From Olsenella uli (GTDB lineage: Bacteria > Actinomycetota > Coriobacteriia > Coriobacteriales > Atopobiaceae): a stretch of DNA of 31,384 nucleotides. This document shows, one piece after another, positions 1 to 6,423 of the stretch (within the stretch, counting starts at the first letter, position 1; each line of letters begins with the position of its first letter). The translations under genes were made by a program, and so were the position numbers. The notes under the pieces were generated by a model. That model saw only the letters and a list, made by a program, of their open reading frames with translations. It did no database searches and was not told where the DNA came from. Location: assembly GCF_901212655.1 (NCBI RefSeq), contig NZ_CAAKON010000020.1:207367-238750 (forward strand), written 5' to 3'.

Positions 1-104
1 CAGACCACCTCTCCCTGCTTGATGTCGATGTCGATGCCGCGTAGGACGTGGTTGTCGCCGAAGTCCTTCTTGAGGCCGGTGACCCTAATCTTCGGTTCTG
101 CCAT
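1..104 (-). CDS. Amino-acid ABC transporter ATP-binding protein, N-terminal fragment
   Basis: This is the first 34 or so codons of a minus-strand gene that runs off the left edge. The translation opens MAEPKIRVTGLKKDFGDNHV and continues into a segment reading GIDIDIKQGEVV. That is the usual opening of a polar amino-acid importer ATPase (GlnQ/HisP type), just before the Walker A loop, which lies outside the window. The ATG abuts the stop codon of the upstream permease with no spacer, so the two are very likely co-transcribed and translationally coupled. Its role would be to energise uptake with the permease and binding protein encoded upstream. The substrate cannot be read from this fragment. 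The family call rests on a short N-terminus plus context. Confidence 0.85.
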   Translation of the reverse strand, partial: MAEPKIRVTGLKKDFGDNHVLRGIDIDIKQGEVV

Positions 105-779
105 TTACTTACGCATCCTTTTCTCAAGCCGGGAGGAGACAATCATGAGCACGCTCGTGATGACGAGGAACATCAGGGCAACCCAGGTGTAGGTGGCAAA
201 CGAGTTGAACGTGCGACCAACGTAGACCTTCGCCTGGTTCATGACCTCGGGCAGGCCCAGGGCATACATGATCGTGGAGTCCTTGAGGGTGATGATGCAC
301 TGGTTCACGAGGCTTGGCAGGCAGATGCGCACGGCCTGGGGCAGGATGATCTGTTGCATGGACTTAGCCTGGGAGACGCCGAGGGAGCGGGCGGCCTCCA
401 TCTGACCCTTGTCAACGGACTGAATGGCGCCGCGGAAGATTTCGGCCAGGTAGGCACCTGCGTTGAGTGTCAGCGTGATGACGGACGCGGTGACGATATC
501 CAGGCGGAAGTCGGGGTTGATTGTGGCCTGCACGATCTGGGGGACGGCGAGATACAGGTAGAAGCCCTGCACCAGCATTGGCGTGCCGCGAATGAGCCAG
601 ATGTAGAACTTCGCGACGCCCCTCAGCACGGGAACCTTTGAGAGGTTCATGAGGCACGTGAGGATGCCGAGGAACATGGCGATGACAAGGGAGATGACCG
701 TGACGAAGATCGTCATCTGGAAGCCCGCGGCAAGCAGAGGCCAGGCCTGCTGTAGCACGGCGAAAAGGTCTGAGTTCAT
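105..779 (-). CDS. Polar amino-acid ABC transporter permease (HisM/GlnP family)
   Basis: This 224-residue integral membrane protein is the usual length for a His/Glu/Gln/Arg-type importer permease. Hydrophobic segments lie near residues 12-40, 55-80, 90-110 and 185-215. The EAA loop that docks on the ATPase is visible as EAARSLGVSQAKSMQQIILP, followed by the typical segment containing KDSTIMYALGLPE. The C-terminus is basic (RLEKRMRK), consistent with a cytoplasmic tail. It follows the binding-protein gene after a 74-bp gap that contains a hairpin, and it directly abuts the ATPase gene. The three genes form a classic importer operon in the order binding protein, permease, ATPase. The substrate is probably a polar amino acid; which one is not decidable from sequence alone. 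Confidence 0.93.
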   Translation of the reverse strand: MNSDLFAVLQQAWPLLAAGFQMTIFVTVISLVIAMFLGILTCLMNLSKVPVLRGVAKFYIWLIRGTPMLVQGFYLYLAVPQIVQATINPDFRLDIVTASVITLTLNAGAYLAEIFRGAIQSVDKGQMEAARSLGVSQAKSMQQIILPQAVRICLPSLVNQCIITLKDSTIMYALGLPEVMNQAKVYVGRTFNSFATYTWVALMFLVITSVLMIVSSRLEKRMRK

Positions 780-798
780 GGTCTACCTAACATACGAT

Positions 799-828
799 AG
801 GGCCGCGCGGGGTTTCCCGCGTGGCCCT
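799..828 (-). terminator. Intra-operon hairpin between binding protein and permease genes
   Basis: A near-perfect 13-bp stem (AGGGCC at one end, GGCCCT at the other, one A-C mismatch) closes on a short loop, 26 bp after the binding-protein stop codon. No U-run follows on the minus strand. It is therefore better read as a partial terminator or an mRNA-stabilising hairpin than as a full stop. Such hairpins commonly let the binding protein be made in excess over the membrane components. Confidence 0.45.
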
Positions 829-853
829 TGGCTTACTGCGCTGTACGAGGAGG

Positions 854-1672
854 CTAGGCCTTCATGTACTTGTTGATAATCTCGTCGTACTTGCCGGAGT
901 CCTTGAGGCTCTTGAGGCCCTTGTTGAACTTCTCAATGAGCTCGGAGTTCTTGCCCTTCATGACGGCAAGCGCGGTCGGCGTGGCATAGGTGCCATCGTC
1001 CTTGCCGATGACCGCGAGGCCGTTGCCCTGCTTGACGCCGTAGGCCATGACCGGGTAGTCCTCGAAGCAGGCGGCGGTGTTGCCGGTCTGGACGTCCTGG
1101 TACATCATGTCGGACTGATCGAAGTACGTGATGGTGAAGCCGTACCGGTCCTTGATGGACTCGGCCCAATCGGCACTCTGCGTACCGGTCTTGCAGGCAA
1201 CGGTCTTGCCCTTGAGGTCGTCGAGGCTCTTGACGTCGCCGTCGGCCTTGGCGGCAGCGCAGACGTAGGACTCGTAATAGGGATCGGTGAAGTCGTACTT
1301 CTGCTTGCGGGCATCCGTGATGGACATGCCGGCGATGACGGCGTCGGCCTGGTTGGACTCGAGGGCGGCCACGGCTGCGTCGAAGCCAAGGGACTGCAGG
1401 TCATACTCGAAGCCCATCTCGGACGCAATGGCGGCGAGCAGGTCGACGTCGACGCCCACGAACTTGCCGCTCTCGTCCGTGTACTCAAACGGGGCGAAGG
1501 TGGTGTCGGTGGCGATGACGTACTTCTTGCTGCCGGAGTCACCCGTGGAGGCAGAGCCGGTGGACGCGGAGCTACCGGAGTTGGAGCCGCAGCCAACGAG
1601 ACCGAGGCCGAGAACAGCGGCAGAACCGCCCATGAGGGCGAGGAACGAACGACGAGACATAGACTTGGACAT
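854..1672 (-). CDS. Amino-acid ABC transporter substrate-binding lipoprotein
   Basis: This is a 272-residue periplasmic-type binding protein, SBP family 3. The N-terminus carries a lipoprotein signal: SRRSFLA (residues 6-12), a hydrophobic stretch, then a lipobox ending GLVGC with the lipidated cysteine at residue 28. The twin-arginine pattern near the start hints at Tat export, but the Sec route is equally possible. After a Ser/Gly linker the mature domain shows family hallmarks: an ATDTTFAPFEY start, GVDVDLL, MSITDARKQKYDFTDPYY and a GKTVACKTGTQ segment. It captures a polar amino acid outside the membrane and passes it to the permease encoded next. The start codon has AAAGGAGA upstream at good spacing. 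A promoter and an inverted repeat precede it. Confidence 0.93.
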   Translation of the reverse strand: MSKSMSRRSFLALMGGSAAVLGLGLVGCGSNSGSSASTGSASTGDSGSKKYVIATDTTFAPFEYTDESGKFVGVDVDLLAAIASEMGFEYDLQSLGFDAAVAALESNQADAVIAGMSITDARKQKYDFTDPYYESYVCAAAKADGDVKSLDDLKGKTVACKTGTQSADWAESIKDRYGFTITYFDQSDMMYQDVQTGNTAACFEDYPVMAYGVKQGNGLAVIGKDDGTYATPTALAVMKGKNSELIEKFNKGLKSLKDSGKYDEIINKYMKA

Positions 1673-1706
1673 ACCGTCTCCTTTGGCAACTGGGCCATGA
1701 TGGCTT

Positions 1707-1734
1707 GCAATAAAACTTCAGAAGAGCATGCCAA
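1707..1734 (-). promoter_or_regulatory. Predicted promoter of the amino-acid transporter operon
   Basis: On the minus strand, TTGGCA (1729-1734) and TATTGC (1707-1712) are separated by 16 bp. That gives a leader of about 28 nt before the binding-protein ATG. The -35 box is good and the -10 box is weak. Confidence 0.4.
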
Positions 1735-1753
1735 AGTTGCGTTTCTGTTTTGT

Positions 1754-1778
1754 TACACGCTCGTCACTCGAGCGTGTA
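1754..1778. repeat. 25-bp inverted repeat upstream of the transporter promoter
   Basis: A perfect inverted repeat has arms TACACGCTCG and CGAGCGTGTA around a 5-bp centre. It sits about 20 bp upstream of the predicted -35 box of the amino-acid transporter operon, roughly -54 to -78 from the likely start of transcription. That position suits an activator-type operator. It could also fold as an RNA hairpin, but no U-run follows on either strand, and the rplT operon to the right already has its own terminator. Confidence 0.5.
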
Positions 1779-1781
1779 CGG

Positions 1782-1881
1782 CTGTTTTGATGCGCCGCGC
1801 CCAAGAACCGATCAGGTCATGGTCGCGCCGCAGCACCCGTCGGCGACCTGCTTTGATACGACGCGCACAAGGACCGAGCAG
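1782..1881. repeat. Pair of degenerate 34-bp direct repeats
   Basis: Positions 1782-1815 and 1848-1881 are two copies of one 34-bp sequence, matching at 28 of 34 positions and offset by 66 bp. Both start CTG, share TTTGAT and CGCGC, and end CAG. They occupy the non-coding gap (1673-2028) between the amino-acid transporter operon and the rplT terminator. Apart from these copies, the inverted repeat, the promoter and the terminator, I see nothing else in that gap. I see no third copy in the window. Confidence 0.6.
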
Positions 1882-1975
1882 ACCTGCCGCAGCTGCAAGC
1901 GAGCCGACCGCATGAGTGGCTCTATGGTGCAAGGCCGCGTCGCAAAAGCCCCATGCCCACGAGCCCAATAAACAG

Positions 1976-2010
1976 AAAAAGCCCCGCTTGCCTAGTGGCA
2001 AGCGGGGCTT
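1976..2010 (-). terminator. Rho-independent terminator of infC-rpmI-rplT
   Basis: A perfect 14-bp stem (arms 1979-1992 and 1997-2010, 4-nt loop) is followed on the minus strand by a run of U (AAAAA on plus at 1976-1980). It lies about 20 bp after the rplT stop codon and is a textbook intrinsic terminator. Confidence 0.92.
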
Positions 2011-2028
2011 CGACGAACCAGCTCGCGC

Positions 2029-2388
2029 TTACTCGGCGAGGGCCTTCTTGGCAACCTCGGCGAGAGCGGCGAAGGCAGCCTCGTCCTCATAGGCGAGCTG
2101 CGAGAGAACCTTGCGGTCCAGCTCGACGCCGGCGAGCTTCAGGCCGTGCATGAACTGAGAGTAGCTCAGGTCATTGAGGCGAGCGGCGGCGTTGATGCGC
2201 TGGATCCAGAGAGCGCGCACATCGCGCTTCTTGTTGCGACGATCACGGTACTGGTACTGCAGGGAGTGCTGGACCTGCTCCTTCATACCACGGAAGGTGC
2301 GGGAGGAAGTGCCGTAGTAGCCCTTGGAGAGCTTCTTCAGGGTCTGACGCTTCTTACGACCGGCGACGGCGCGCTTGACTCGTGCCAT
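2029..2388 (-). CDS. rplT: 50S ribosomal protein L20
   Basis: This 119-residue basic protein starts [20 protein letters not shown] and contains the conserved [24 protein letters not shown] and YSQFMHGLK segments of bacterial L20. The length is normal. L20 binds 23S rRNA early in 50S assembly and, in several phyla, represses its own operon by binding the mRNA leader. It is the last gene of infC-rpmI-rplT, starts about 50 bp after rpmI, and is followed by a strong terminator. AGGAG lies upstream of the ATG at slightly long spacing. Confidence 0.98.
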   Translation of the reverse strand: MARVKRAVAGRKKRQTLKKLSKGYYGTSSRTFRGMKEQVQHSLQYQYRDRRNKKRDVRALWIQRINAAARLNDLSYSQFMHGLKLAGVELDRKVLSQLAYEDEAAFAALAEVAKKALAE

Positions 2389-2439
2389 GTGAAATCAACT
2401 CCTATAAGTGAAACAGAAAGAAGAAAGGAAACGCTCGAG

Positions 2440-2634
2440 CTACTTGCCCATGCGAGCGGAGACGACCTTGACGTCGGCGGGAGCGAGCTCGGTCTCCTTG
2501 CGGAAGCCACGGATGCGCTTCTGGGACTTCTTGGTCAGGATGTGGCTCTTGAAAGCCTTGGCACGCATGATCTTGCCGGTGCCGGTGCGGCGGAAGCGCT
2601 TGGCCGTACCCTTGTGCGTCTTCATCTTAGGCAT
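2440..2634 (-). CDS. rpmI: 50S ribosomal protein L35
   Basis: This 64-residue basic protein starts [20 protein letters not shown] and has the [18 protein letters not shown] core of L35. The ATG at 2634 is preferred over upstream in-frame starts because AAGGAGA lies just before it and the family begins with MPKMKTH. The start sits just before the infC stop codon on the minus strand, nearly overlapping it, so translation is probably coupled. It acts in the large ribosomal subunit. Confidence 0.97.
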   Translation of the reverse strand: MPKMKTHKGTAKRFRRTGTGKIMRAKAFKSHILTKKSQKRIRGFRKETELAPADVKVVSARMGK

Positions 2635-2635
2635 G

Positions 2636-3214
2636 CTAGTTCTCCTTCGTATCCTTCTCGTCGGCGGGCTCTGCCTTCTCATCAAAGGCACCCTTGATCG
2701 GCGCGACGAGCATGTGCATGTTGCGACCCTCCATCTTGGGCTGGCTCTCTACCGTAGCGTAGGGCTTGAGGTCGTCTGCCAGGCGCTCCAAGACGTTGAG
2801 ACCCTGCTCAGGGTGGGCCATCTCACGACCACGGAACATGATGGTCACCTTGACGCGCGCGCCCTTCTTGAGGAAGCGCATGACGTGGCCCTTCTTGGTC
2901 TCGTAGTCGCCGGTGTCGATCTTGGGACGGAACTTCATCTCCTTGATCTCGACCTTGGCTTGGTTCTTACGAGCCTGCTTGGCCTTGATCGCCTGCTCGT
3001 ACTTGAACTTGCCGTAGTCCATGACCTTGCAGACGGGTGGCTCGGCGTTCGGAGCGATCTCGACGAGGTCGAGGTTCTGCTGGTCTGCAATGCGCAGGGC
3101 GTCGCGGACGCCAAACAGGCCGAGCTGGGAGCCGTCAACGCCAATCAGGCGGCACGTGCGAGCGGTGATCTCCCCATTGATGCGGGGACCTTCGGACTTG
3201 GCTATCTTACACAC
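2636..3214 (-). CDS. infC: Translation initiation factor IF-3
   Basis: IF-3 binds the 30S subunit, prevents premature 50S joining and proofreads the start codon. The protein shows the N-domain segment [20 protein letters not shown], then [10 protein letters not shown], and [20 protein letters not shown] before the linker. The C-domain has [17 protein letters not shown] and [18 protein letters not shown] 20-residue acidic/lysine tail ends the protein. No ATG fits the start. I chose GTG at 3214, which has AAGGA 7 nt upstream and gives 192 residues. A GTG at 3235 has no usable spacing, and an AUA codon at 3205 is also well placed behind an AAGG. A non-AUG start would match the known self-regulation of infC, because IF-3 discriminates against such starts. 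Confidence 0.95.
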   Translation of the reverse strand: MCKIAKSEGPRINGEITARTCRLIGVDGSQLGLFGVRDALRIADQQNLDLVEIAPNAEPPVCKVMDYGKFKYEQAIKAKQARKNQAKVEIKEMKFRPKIDTGDYETKKGHVMRFLKKGARVKVTIMFRGREMAHPEQGLNVLERLADDLKPYATVESQPKMEGRNMHMLVAPIKGAFDEKAEPADEKDTKEN

Positions 3215-3451
3215 CTTCCCTTCCTTGCGGCGCACCCCTGGTGCCTCGCCGCACGCGAGACGCCCGGTTGGACGCCCCGTAACGCAAAAACCGGAGCTGC
3301 GCTTTTGGCACAGCTCCGGTAAGATACAGGTTTGCGTATCCGCAAAGACGGATGGCGTGTTCCCTTGTCTGACCAGACAGCTGCCCTGGGGCGCCGTTCA
3401 GGTGGGGCCTTATGCTCAGGCCCACTTCCTTGTGGCCTCGCGGCCACACGG
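3215..3451 (-). ncRNA. Structured leader of the infC-rpmI-rplT mRNA
   Basis: The predicted 5' untranslated region is about 237 nt long. From the 5' end it can form a 7-bp hairpin (3431-3448), a GC-rich hairpin around 3402-3425, a small hairpin at 3366-3379, and then the intrinsic-terminator hairpin at 3290-3320. A long structured leader with a terminator just before infC is the layout of L20-type autoregulatory leaders in Firmicutes. Membership of a known RNA family was not tested. Function is inferred from position and structure. Confidence 0.55.
3285..3320 (-). terminator. Attenuator-like intrinsic terminator in the infC leader
   Basis: Perfect 10-bp arms ACCGGAGCTG (3290-3299) and CAGCTCCGGT (3311-3320) are followed on the minus strand by a U-run (AAAAA on plus at 3286-3290). 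It lies about 70 bp upstream of the infC start and downstream of the predicted promoter. No minus-strand gene ends here, so it can only act on the infC transcript itself. Confidence 0.75.
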
Positions 3452-3457
3452 ACGAGT

Positions 3458-3486
3458 AGTATGCCATGGGAACAACCGCGATGCAA
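3458..3486 (-). promoter_or_regulatory. infC: Predicted promoter of infC-rpmI-rplT
   Basis: Minus-strand TTGCAT (3481-3486) and CATACT (3458-3463) are spaced by exactly 17 bp, putting transcription start near 3451. The -35 box overlaps the ribosome binding site of the divergent methyltransferase gene. Confidence 0.45.
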
Positions 3487-3497
3487 GGATAAACAGA

Positions 3498-4604
3498 ATG
3501 TCTCAGGGCGTACACAATCGAGGGGCCGCACAGGGCAGCGAGCAGACGGGCAAGGGACGCGGAAACCGACGCTCCGCGCACGGGGGCAAGAGGCGTGATC
3601 GCGCCTCGAGCTCCAGCGCTCGGCGCCAAAAGCGACCCGCCGAGAAGCCGCAGGAGCTGGACGAGGCAACCGGCCTCCCGCTCCACTTGCTCGAGGCGGT
3701 GCGGACGCAGTATGACGCAGGCGACGTGGAGCGCATCCTCGAGGGCTGGGGAGCAGGGCGGCGCGTGACGCTCCGGGCAAACGCCCTTCGCGGCGGACGC
3801 GACGAGGTGGCGTCCGCGCTTGACGCCGCGAACATCGGCTGGGAGGGCGTGCCGTGGTATCCGGACGCCTTCGTCCTCGCACCGGGCACGGCCGAGCGCG
3901 ATGTATGGGAGCTTGACGCCTACAAGGAGGGCAGGCTCTACCTGCAGAGCCTCTCGTCCATGCTGCCGCCACTCTCGCTCGCCCCGCGCGCGGGCGCCGA
4001 CATCCTCGACATGTGCGCCGCGCCCGGCGGCAAGACGACCCAGATCGCGGCCCTGGCGAGCGTGCTTGGGGGTCGAGCCGCCCATGTCACGGCATGCGAG
4101 CTCTCGATGCCTCGTGCCGAGCGCCTCGAGCACAACCTGCACCTCCTCGGCGCCGACAACGTGCAGGTCATGCGAACCGACGCCCGCAAGCTCGACAGCT
4201 GGTTCTCCTTCGACCAGGTGCTCCTCGACGCCCCGTGCACGGGGTCGGGCACGGTGCGCGCCCACGACGCGCGCGCCGCGCGCCACCTCACGCCAAAGCT
4301 CGCCGACGGCGTGGAACGCTCGCAGCGCGCCCTCGTCGACAAGGCGCTCGAGGTGCTCAAGCCGGGCGGCGTGCTCGTCTACTCAACCTGCTCGATCATC
4401 GCGCGGGAAAACGAGGACGTCGTGGCATGGGCGCTCGCAAGGCACGGGGACTGCGAGCTCGTTGACGTCGGGCTTCCCAGTGGGGTCTCGGAGGGCCCGC
4501 TCGCACTGCCGACGCTCCCCTGCCGGCTCGACGGCGCCGTGACCGTGTGCCCCACGGAGCTCTACGAGGGCTTCTTCGTCTGCCGCATCAGAAAGCGCGG
4601 ATAG
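3498..4604 (+). CDS. RsmB/NOL1-NOP2-Sun-type RNA cytosine-C5 methyltransferase
   Basis: This 368-residue SAM-dependent methyltransferase is predicted to make 5-methylcytosine in rRNA or tRNA. Residues 1-50 are a basic low-complexity tail. The Rossmann core shows motif I DMCAAPGGKTTQIA (171-184). Motif IV is DAPCTGSG, with the PC cysteine at 247, and motif VI is STCSI, with the TCS cysteine at 298. Both cysteines of the two-cysteine m5C mechanism are present. The NusB-like N-domain of true RsmB is absent, so RsmF-like or YebU-like specificity is possible. The ATG at 3498 has AAGGA 8 nt upstream; the frame stays open far upstream but has no such signal. It diverges from infC. Confidence 0.9.
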   Translation: MSQGVHNRGAAQGSEQTGKGRGNRRSAHGGKRRDRASSSSARRQKRPAEKPQELDEATGLPLHLLEAVRTQYDAGDVERILEGWGAGRRVTLRANALRGGRDEVASALDAANIGWEGVPWYPDAFVLAPGTAERDVWELDAYKEGRLYLQSLSSMLPPLSLAPRAGADILDMCAAPGGKTTQIAALASVLGGRAAHVTACELSMPRAERLEHNLHLLGADNVQVMRTDARKLDSWFSFDQVLLDAPCTGSGTVRAHDARAARHLTPKLADGVERSQRALVDKALEVLKPGGVLVYSTCSIIARENEDVVAWALARHGDCELVDVGLPSGVSEGPLALPTLPCRLDGAVTVCPTELYEGFFVCRIRKRG

Positions 4605-4690
4605 AACCGGAGCGTGCCGAGGGCAACCGCGCGTAGCCTCGACCTCGACTCGCGCTCACGTCAAGGCGGCGTGAACAGGCACACCCTGCG

Positions 4691-5197
4691 CTATTGGGCC
4701 GAATCGTCGGCGATGCCCGCGCCGCGGTCGCGGAACATCTGCTCCACCACGTCGGGCGTCGTGTCGAGCGCGCAGGCAAGCTCCTCGAGCGAGCGGAGGC
4801 GCGCCTCCTTGAGCACGCGGGCGATGTAGGCGCTGGGCTTGCGGGCGCTACGCTCGCACTGGGCGATGCGGGTGCGCATCGTCTTCACCACGCGGACGGA
4901 ATCGGGAACGCCGCGCTTGAGGAGGGCCTTGAAGTAGGCCTCTTCCTGTCCGGAATTCCTGTCGGTGTGCGTGTCACAGGCAATCGAGTCATAGTTCTCG
5001 ATGACATCGAGCGCCTCGGCACGGGAAACCGGCGGATGAAGGTGGGCCTCGGCCTGGTCTGCCGGATAGAGCAGGCGGGTTGCGTTTCTGCCGCTGCCGG
5101 CCTCGAGAATCAGCGCGGGCGACGGAGTGTCGCGAAAGCCGACAATCGTGCAAAGACCCTGGCCAGGATGCATGACGCGCTCGCCCACGCTAAACAA
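4691..5197 (-). CDS. CarD-family transcription regulator
   Basis: This is a 168-residue protein with an N-terminal CarD/CdnL/TRCF RNA-polymerase-interaction domain (MFSVGERVMHPGQGLCTIVG, residues 1-20). A helical C-terminal half follows (about 75-168, with RVVKTMRTRIAQCERSARKP). CarD proteins bind the RNA polymerase beta subunit and stabilise open promoter complexes, often for stable-RNA genes. The start is a TTG at 5197, with GGAGG 8 nt upstream. Further in-frame starts up to 5416 would add about 70 residues that look non-coding and overlap AT-rich promoter-like DNA. The gene is divergent from tRNA-Leu and converges on the methyltransferase gene. The C-terminal helices are less certain to match canonical CarD. 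Confidence 0.82.
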   Translation of the reverse strand: MFSVGERVMHPGQGLCTIVGFRDTPSPALILEAGSGRNATRLLYPADQAEAHLHPPVSRAEALDVIENYDSIACDTHTDRNSGQEEAYFKALLKRGVPDSVRVVKTMRTRIAQCERSARKPSAYIARVLKEARLRSLEELACALDTTPDVVEQMFRDRGAGIADDSAQ

Positions 5198-5389
5198 TGT
5201 CAAAACCTCCGAAGAAGGCCCGCTCACCCCCTGCGCGGACAGCCGGCCGCAGCCAGATACATACAGAATAGCACCTCGGTTTTGTATAACCGCAGGTAAA
5301 TCTATAAGTGTGGTGTAAAGGTAGGAATACGGCAAAGCGCAGGCAGCCCCATCCGCGCAAGAGGTGATGCCGAGACGCGACACTTTCGG

Positions 5390-5395
5390 TATACT
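5390..5395 (+). promoter_or_regulatory. Predicted -10 element for tRNA-Leu
   Basis: TATACT lies 25 bp upstream of the mature tRNA 5' end. I see no convincing -35 box at 16-18 bp. CarD-dependent promoters often have weak -35 spacing, so the adjacent carD-like gene is of interest. Confidence 0.4.
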
Positions 5396-5420
5396 AACCA
5401 AGGCGCAACCGCGCACCTGT

Positions 5421-5506
5421 GCCCGAGTGGTGGAATGGCAGACACGGGGGTCTCAAAAACCCCTGGGGGAAACCTCGTGCGAGTTCGACCCTCGCCTCGG
5501 GCACCA
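5421..5506 (+). tRNA. tRNA-Leu (anticodon CAA)
   Basis: This 86-nt class II tRNA has an acceptor stem GCCCGAG/CTCGGGC and encoded CCA at 5504-5506. The D-arm is GTGG/CAC-like. The anticodon stem GGGGT/ACCCC surrounds loop CTCAAAA, with CAA at 5454-5456, reading UUG. A long variable arm follows, and the T-arm is GCGAG-TTCGACC-CTCGC. The long variable arm and CAA anticodon identify leucine. Confidence 0.96.
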
Positions 5507-5519
5507 AATAGACAGACAA

Positions 5520-5556
5520 GGCCCCGCGAAGCTACGCTTCACGGGGTCTTTCTTTT
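5520..5556 (+). terminator. Terminator of tRNA-Leu
   Basis: A 13-bp stem with one mismatch and one wobble (arms 5520-5532 and 5536-5548) is followed by TTTCTTTT, 14 bp after the tRNA CCA end. Confidence 0.85.
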
Positions 5557-5565
5557 GCCATGTTT

Positions 5566-5631
5566 GGGGACAGACCCTTTTGCAAGTCTCCAGAAAGACT
5601 ATTCAGAAAACCTGCAAAAGGGTCTGTCCCC
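5566..5631. repeat. 66-bp palindromic repeat, copy 1
   Basis: Perfect 19-bp inverted arms (GGGGACAGACCCTTTTGCA and its complement, 5566-5584 and 5613-5631) enclose a 28-bp centre. It is related in size, outer arms and AGAAAAC centre to the palindrome at 6353-6417. It lies between the tRNA terminator and the hydrolase stop codon. The GGGGACAGACC head resembles REP or MITE-type palindromes mobilised by RAYT transposases in other bacteria. No transposase is encoded here. Confidence 0.8.
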
Positions 5632-5637
5632 GGCCTG

Positions 5638-6324
5638 CTACCGACGCAGGAAGGGATTGTGCTCGAGTTCCCAGGCCATGGTAGTGTCGTCGCCATGACC
5701 GCAGAGCACGTGCGTCTTGGGTGGAACCTCCTGGCCAAGCCGAGCAAGGGTGGCCATGAGCTCGGAGGCATTGCCGCCGGGAAGGTCCGTACGGCCCGCC
5801 GAGCCGGCAAAGATGGTGTCGCCCACGAAGGCTATGCCCTCGGCGTCACCCTCTCCCAGAAACACGATGCCGCCGGGCGTGTGCCCAGGAGCCGCCAGCA
5901 CGCGGAACCTGGCCGCCCCCACAGAGACCTCGTCTCCCGCCGCGAGGATGCGATCGGGTTCCGGGGCGTCGGCGTCGTACTGGATGCCAAACGCGTGGTT
6001 TCGGCGAGCATGCCTCGCGAGGTCGACGTCCGCCTCTGCCATGGCGAACTTGGCACCTGTGGCGTCAACGAGCGCCTGGCAGCCGCCCACGTGGTCGGCA
6101 TGGCCATGCGTGGCCACGACGAGCTCCACGCGCACGTCGGCGAGCGCCTTGGCGATGCGGTCGCCCTCGCCCGCGGGGTCGACCACCATGGCCGCCCCCT
6201 CGCTCACGACGCCGTAGACGTTGGTGGAGATGGCGCCCACCACGAACTGGCGAACCTCGAGCTTTCCCGCGGCGATGGCGGGCACATCGTCGAGCGCCAT
6301 GGCGCCCCTGTTCCAAAATGCCAT
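5638..6324 (-). CDS. Glyoxalase II-like metallo-beta-lactamase-fold hydrolase
   Basis: This is a 228-residue MBL-fold enzyme. The metal-binding motif THGHADHVGG gives H73, H75, D77 and H78. Downstream metal ligands are in the segments APGHTPGG (His), FVGDTIFAGSAGRTDLPGG (Asp) and LCGHGDDTT (His). The C-terminus WELEHNPFLRR is typical of the YcbL/GloB-like subgroup. It probably hydrolyses a thioester such as S-lactoylglutathione or an analogue; the thiol cofactor in this lineage is unknown to me. The ATG at 6324 has GGAGGAG at proper spacing. An in-frame extension to 6423 runs through a palindromic repeat and is rejected. It lies downstream of rel in the same direction, separated by the repeat. 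Confidence 0.88.
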   Translation of the reverse strand: MAFWNRGAMALDDVPAIAAGKLEVRQFVVGAISTNVYGVVSEGAAMVVDPAGEGDRIAKALADVRVELVVATHGHADHVGGCQALVDATGAKFAMAEADVDLARHARRNHAFGIQYDADAPEPDRILAAGDEVSVGAARFRVLAAPGHTPGGIVFLGEGDAEGIAFVGDTIFAGSAGRTDLPGGNASELMATLARLGQEVPPKTHVLCGHGDDTTMAWELEHNPFLRR

Positions 6325-6352
6325 CCGGCATCTCCTCCCTTGTTTGCTGCTG

Positions 6353-6417
6353 GGGGCAGGCCCTTTTGTGAGTTTTCTGATAGCCCTTTCAGAAAACTCA
6401 CAAAAGGGCCTGCCCCA
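6353..6417. repeat. 65-bp palindromic repeat, copy 2
   Basis: A perfect 28-bp inverted repeat (arms 6353-6380 and 6390-6417) surrounds a central segment of about 9 bp. It sits in the 99-bp gap between rel and the hydrolase gene and would form a very stable hairpin in their shared transcript. There is no U-run. It belongs to the same family as 5566-5631. Confidence 0.85.
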
Positions 6418-6423
6418 ATGCAC

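Noticed and set aside
1753..2001. Small minus-strand frame with repeated ARRIK motifs
   Set aside because: It begins inside the rplT terminator and its repeats are just the translation of the 34-bp DNA repeats; there is no ribosome binding site.
6324..6423. N-terminal extension of the hydrolase gene through the palindrome
   Set aside because: The extra 33 residues are translation of the repeat, while GGAGGAG sits just before the ATG at 6324.
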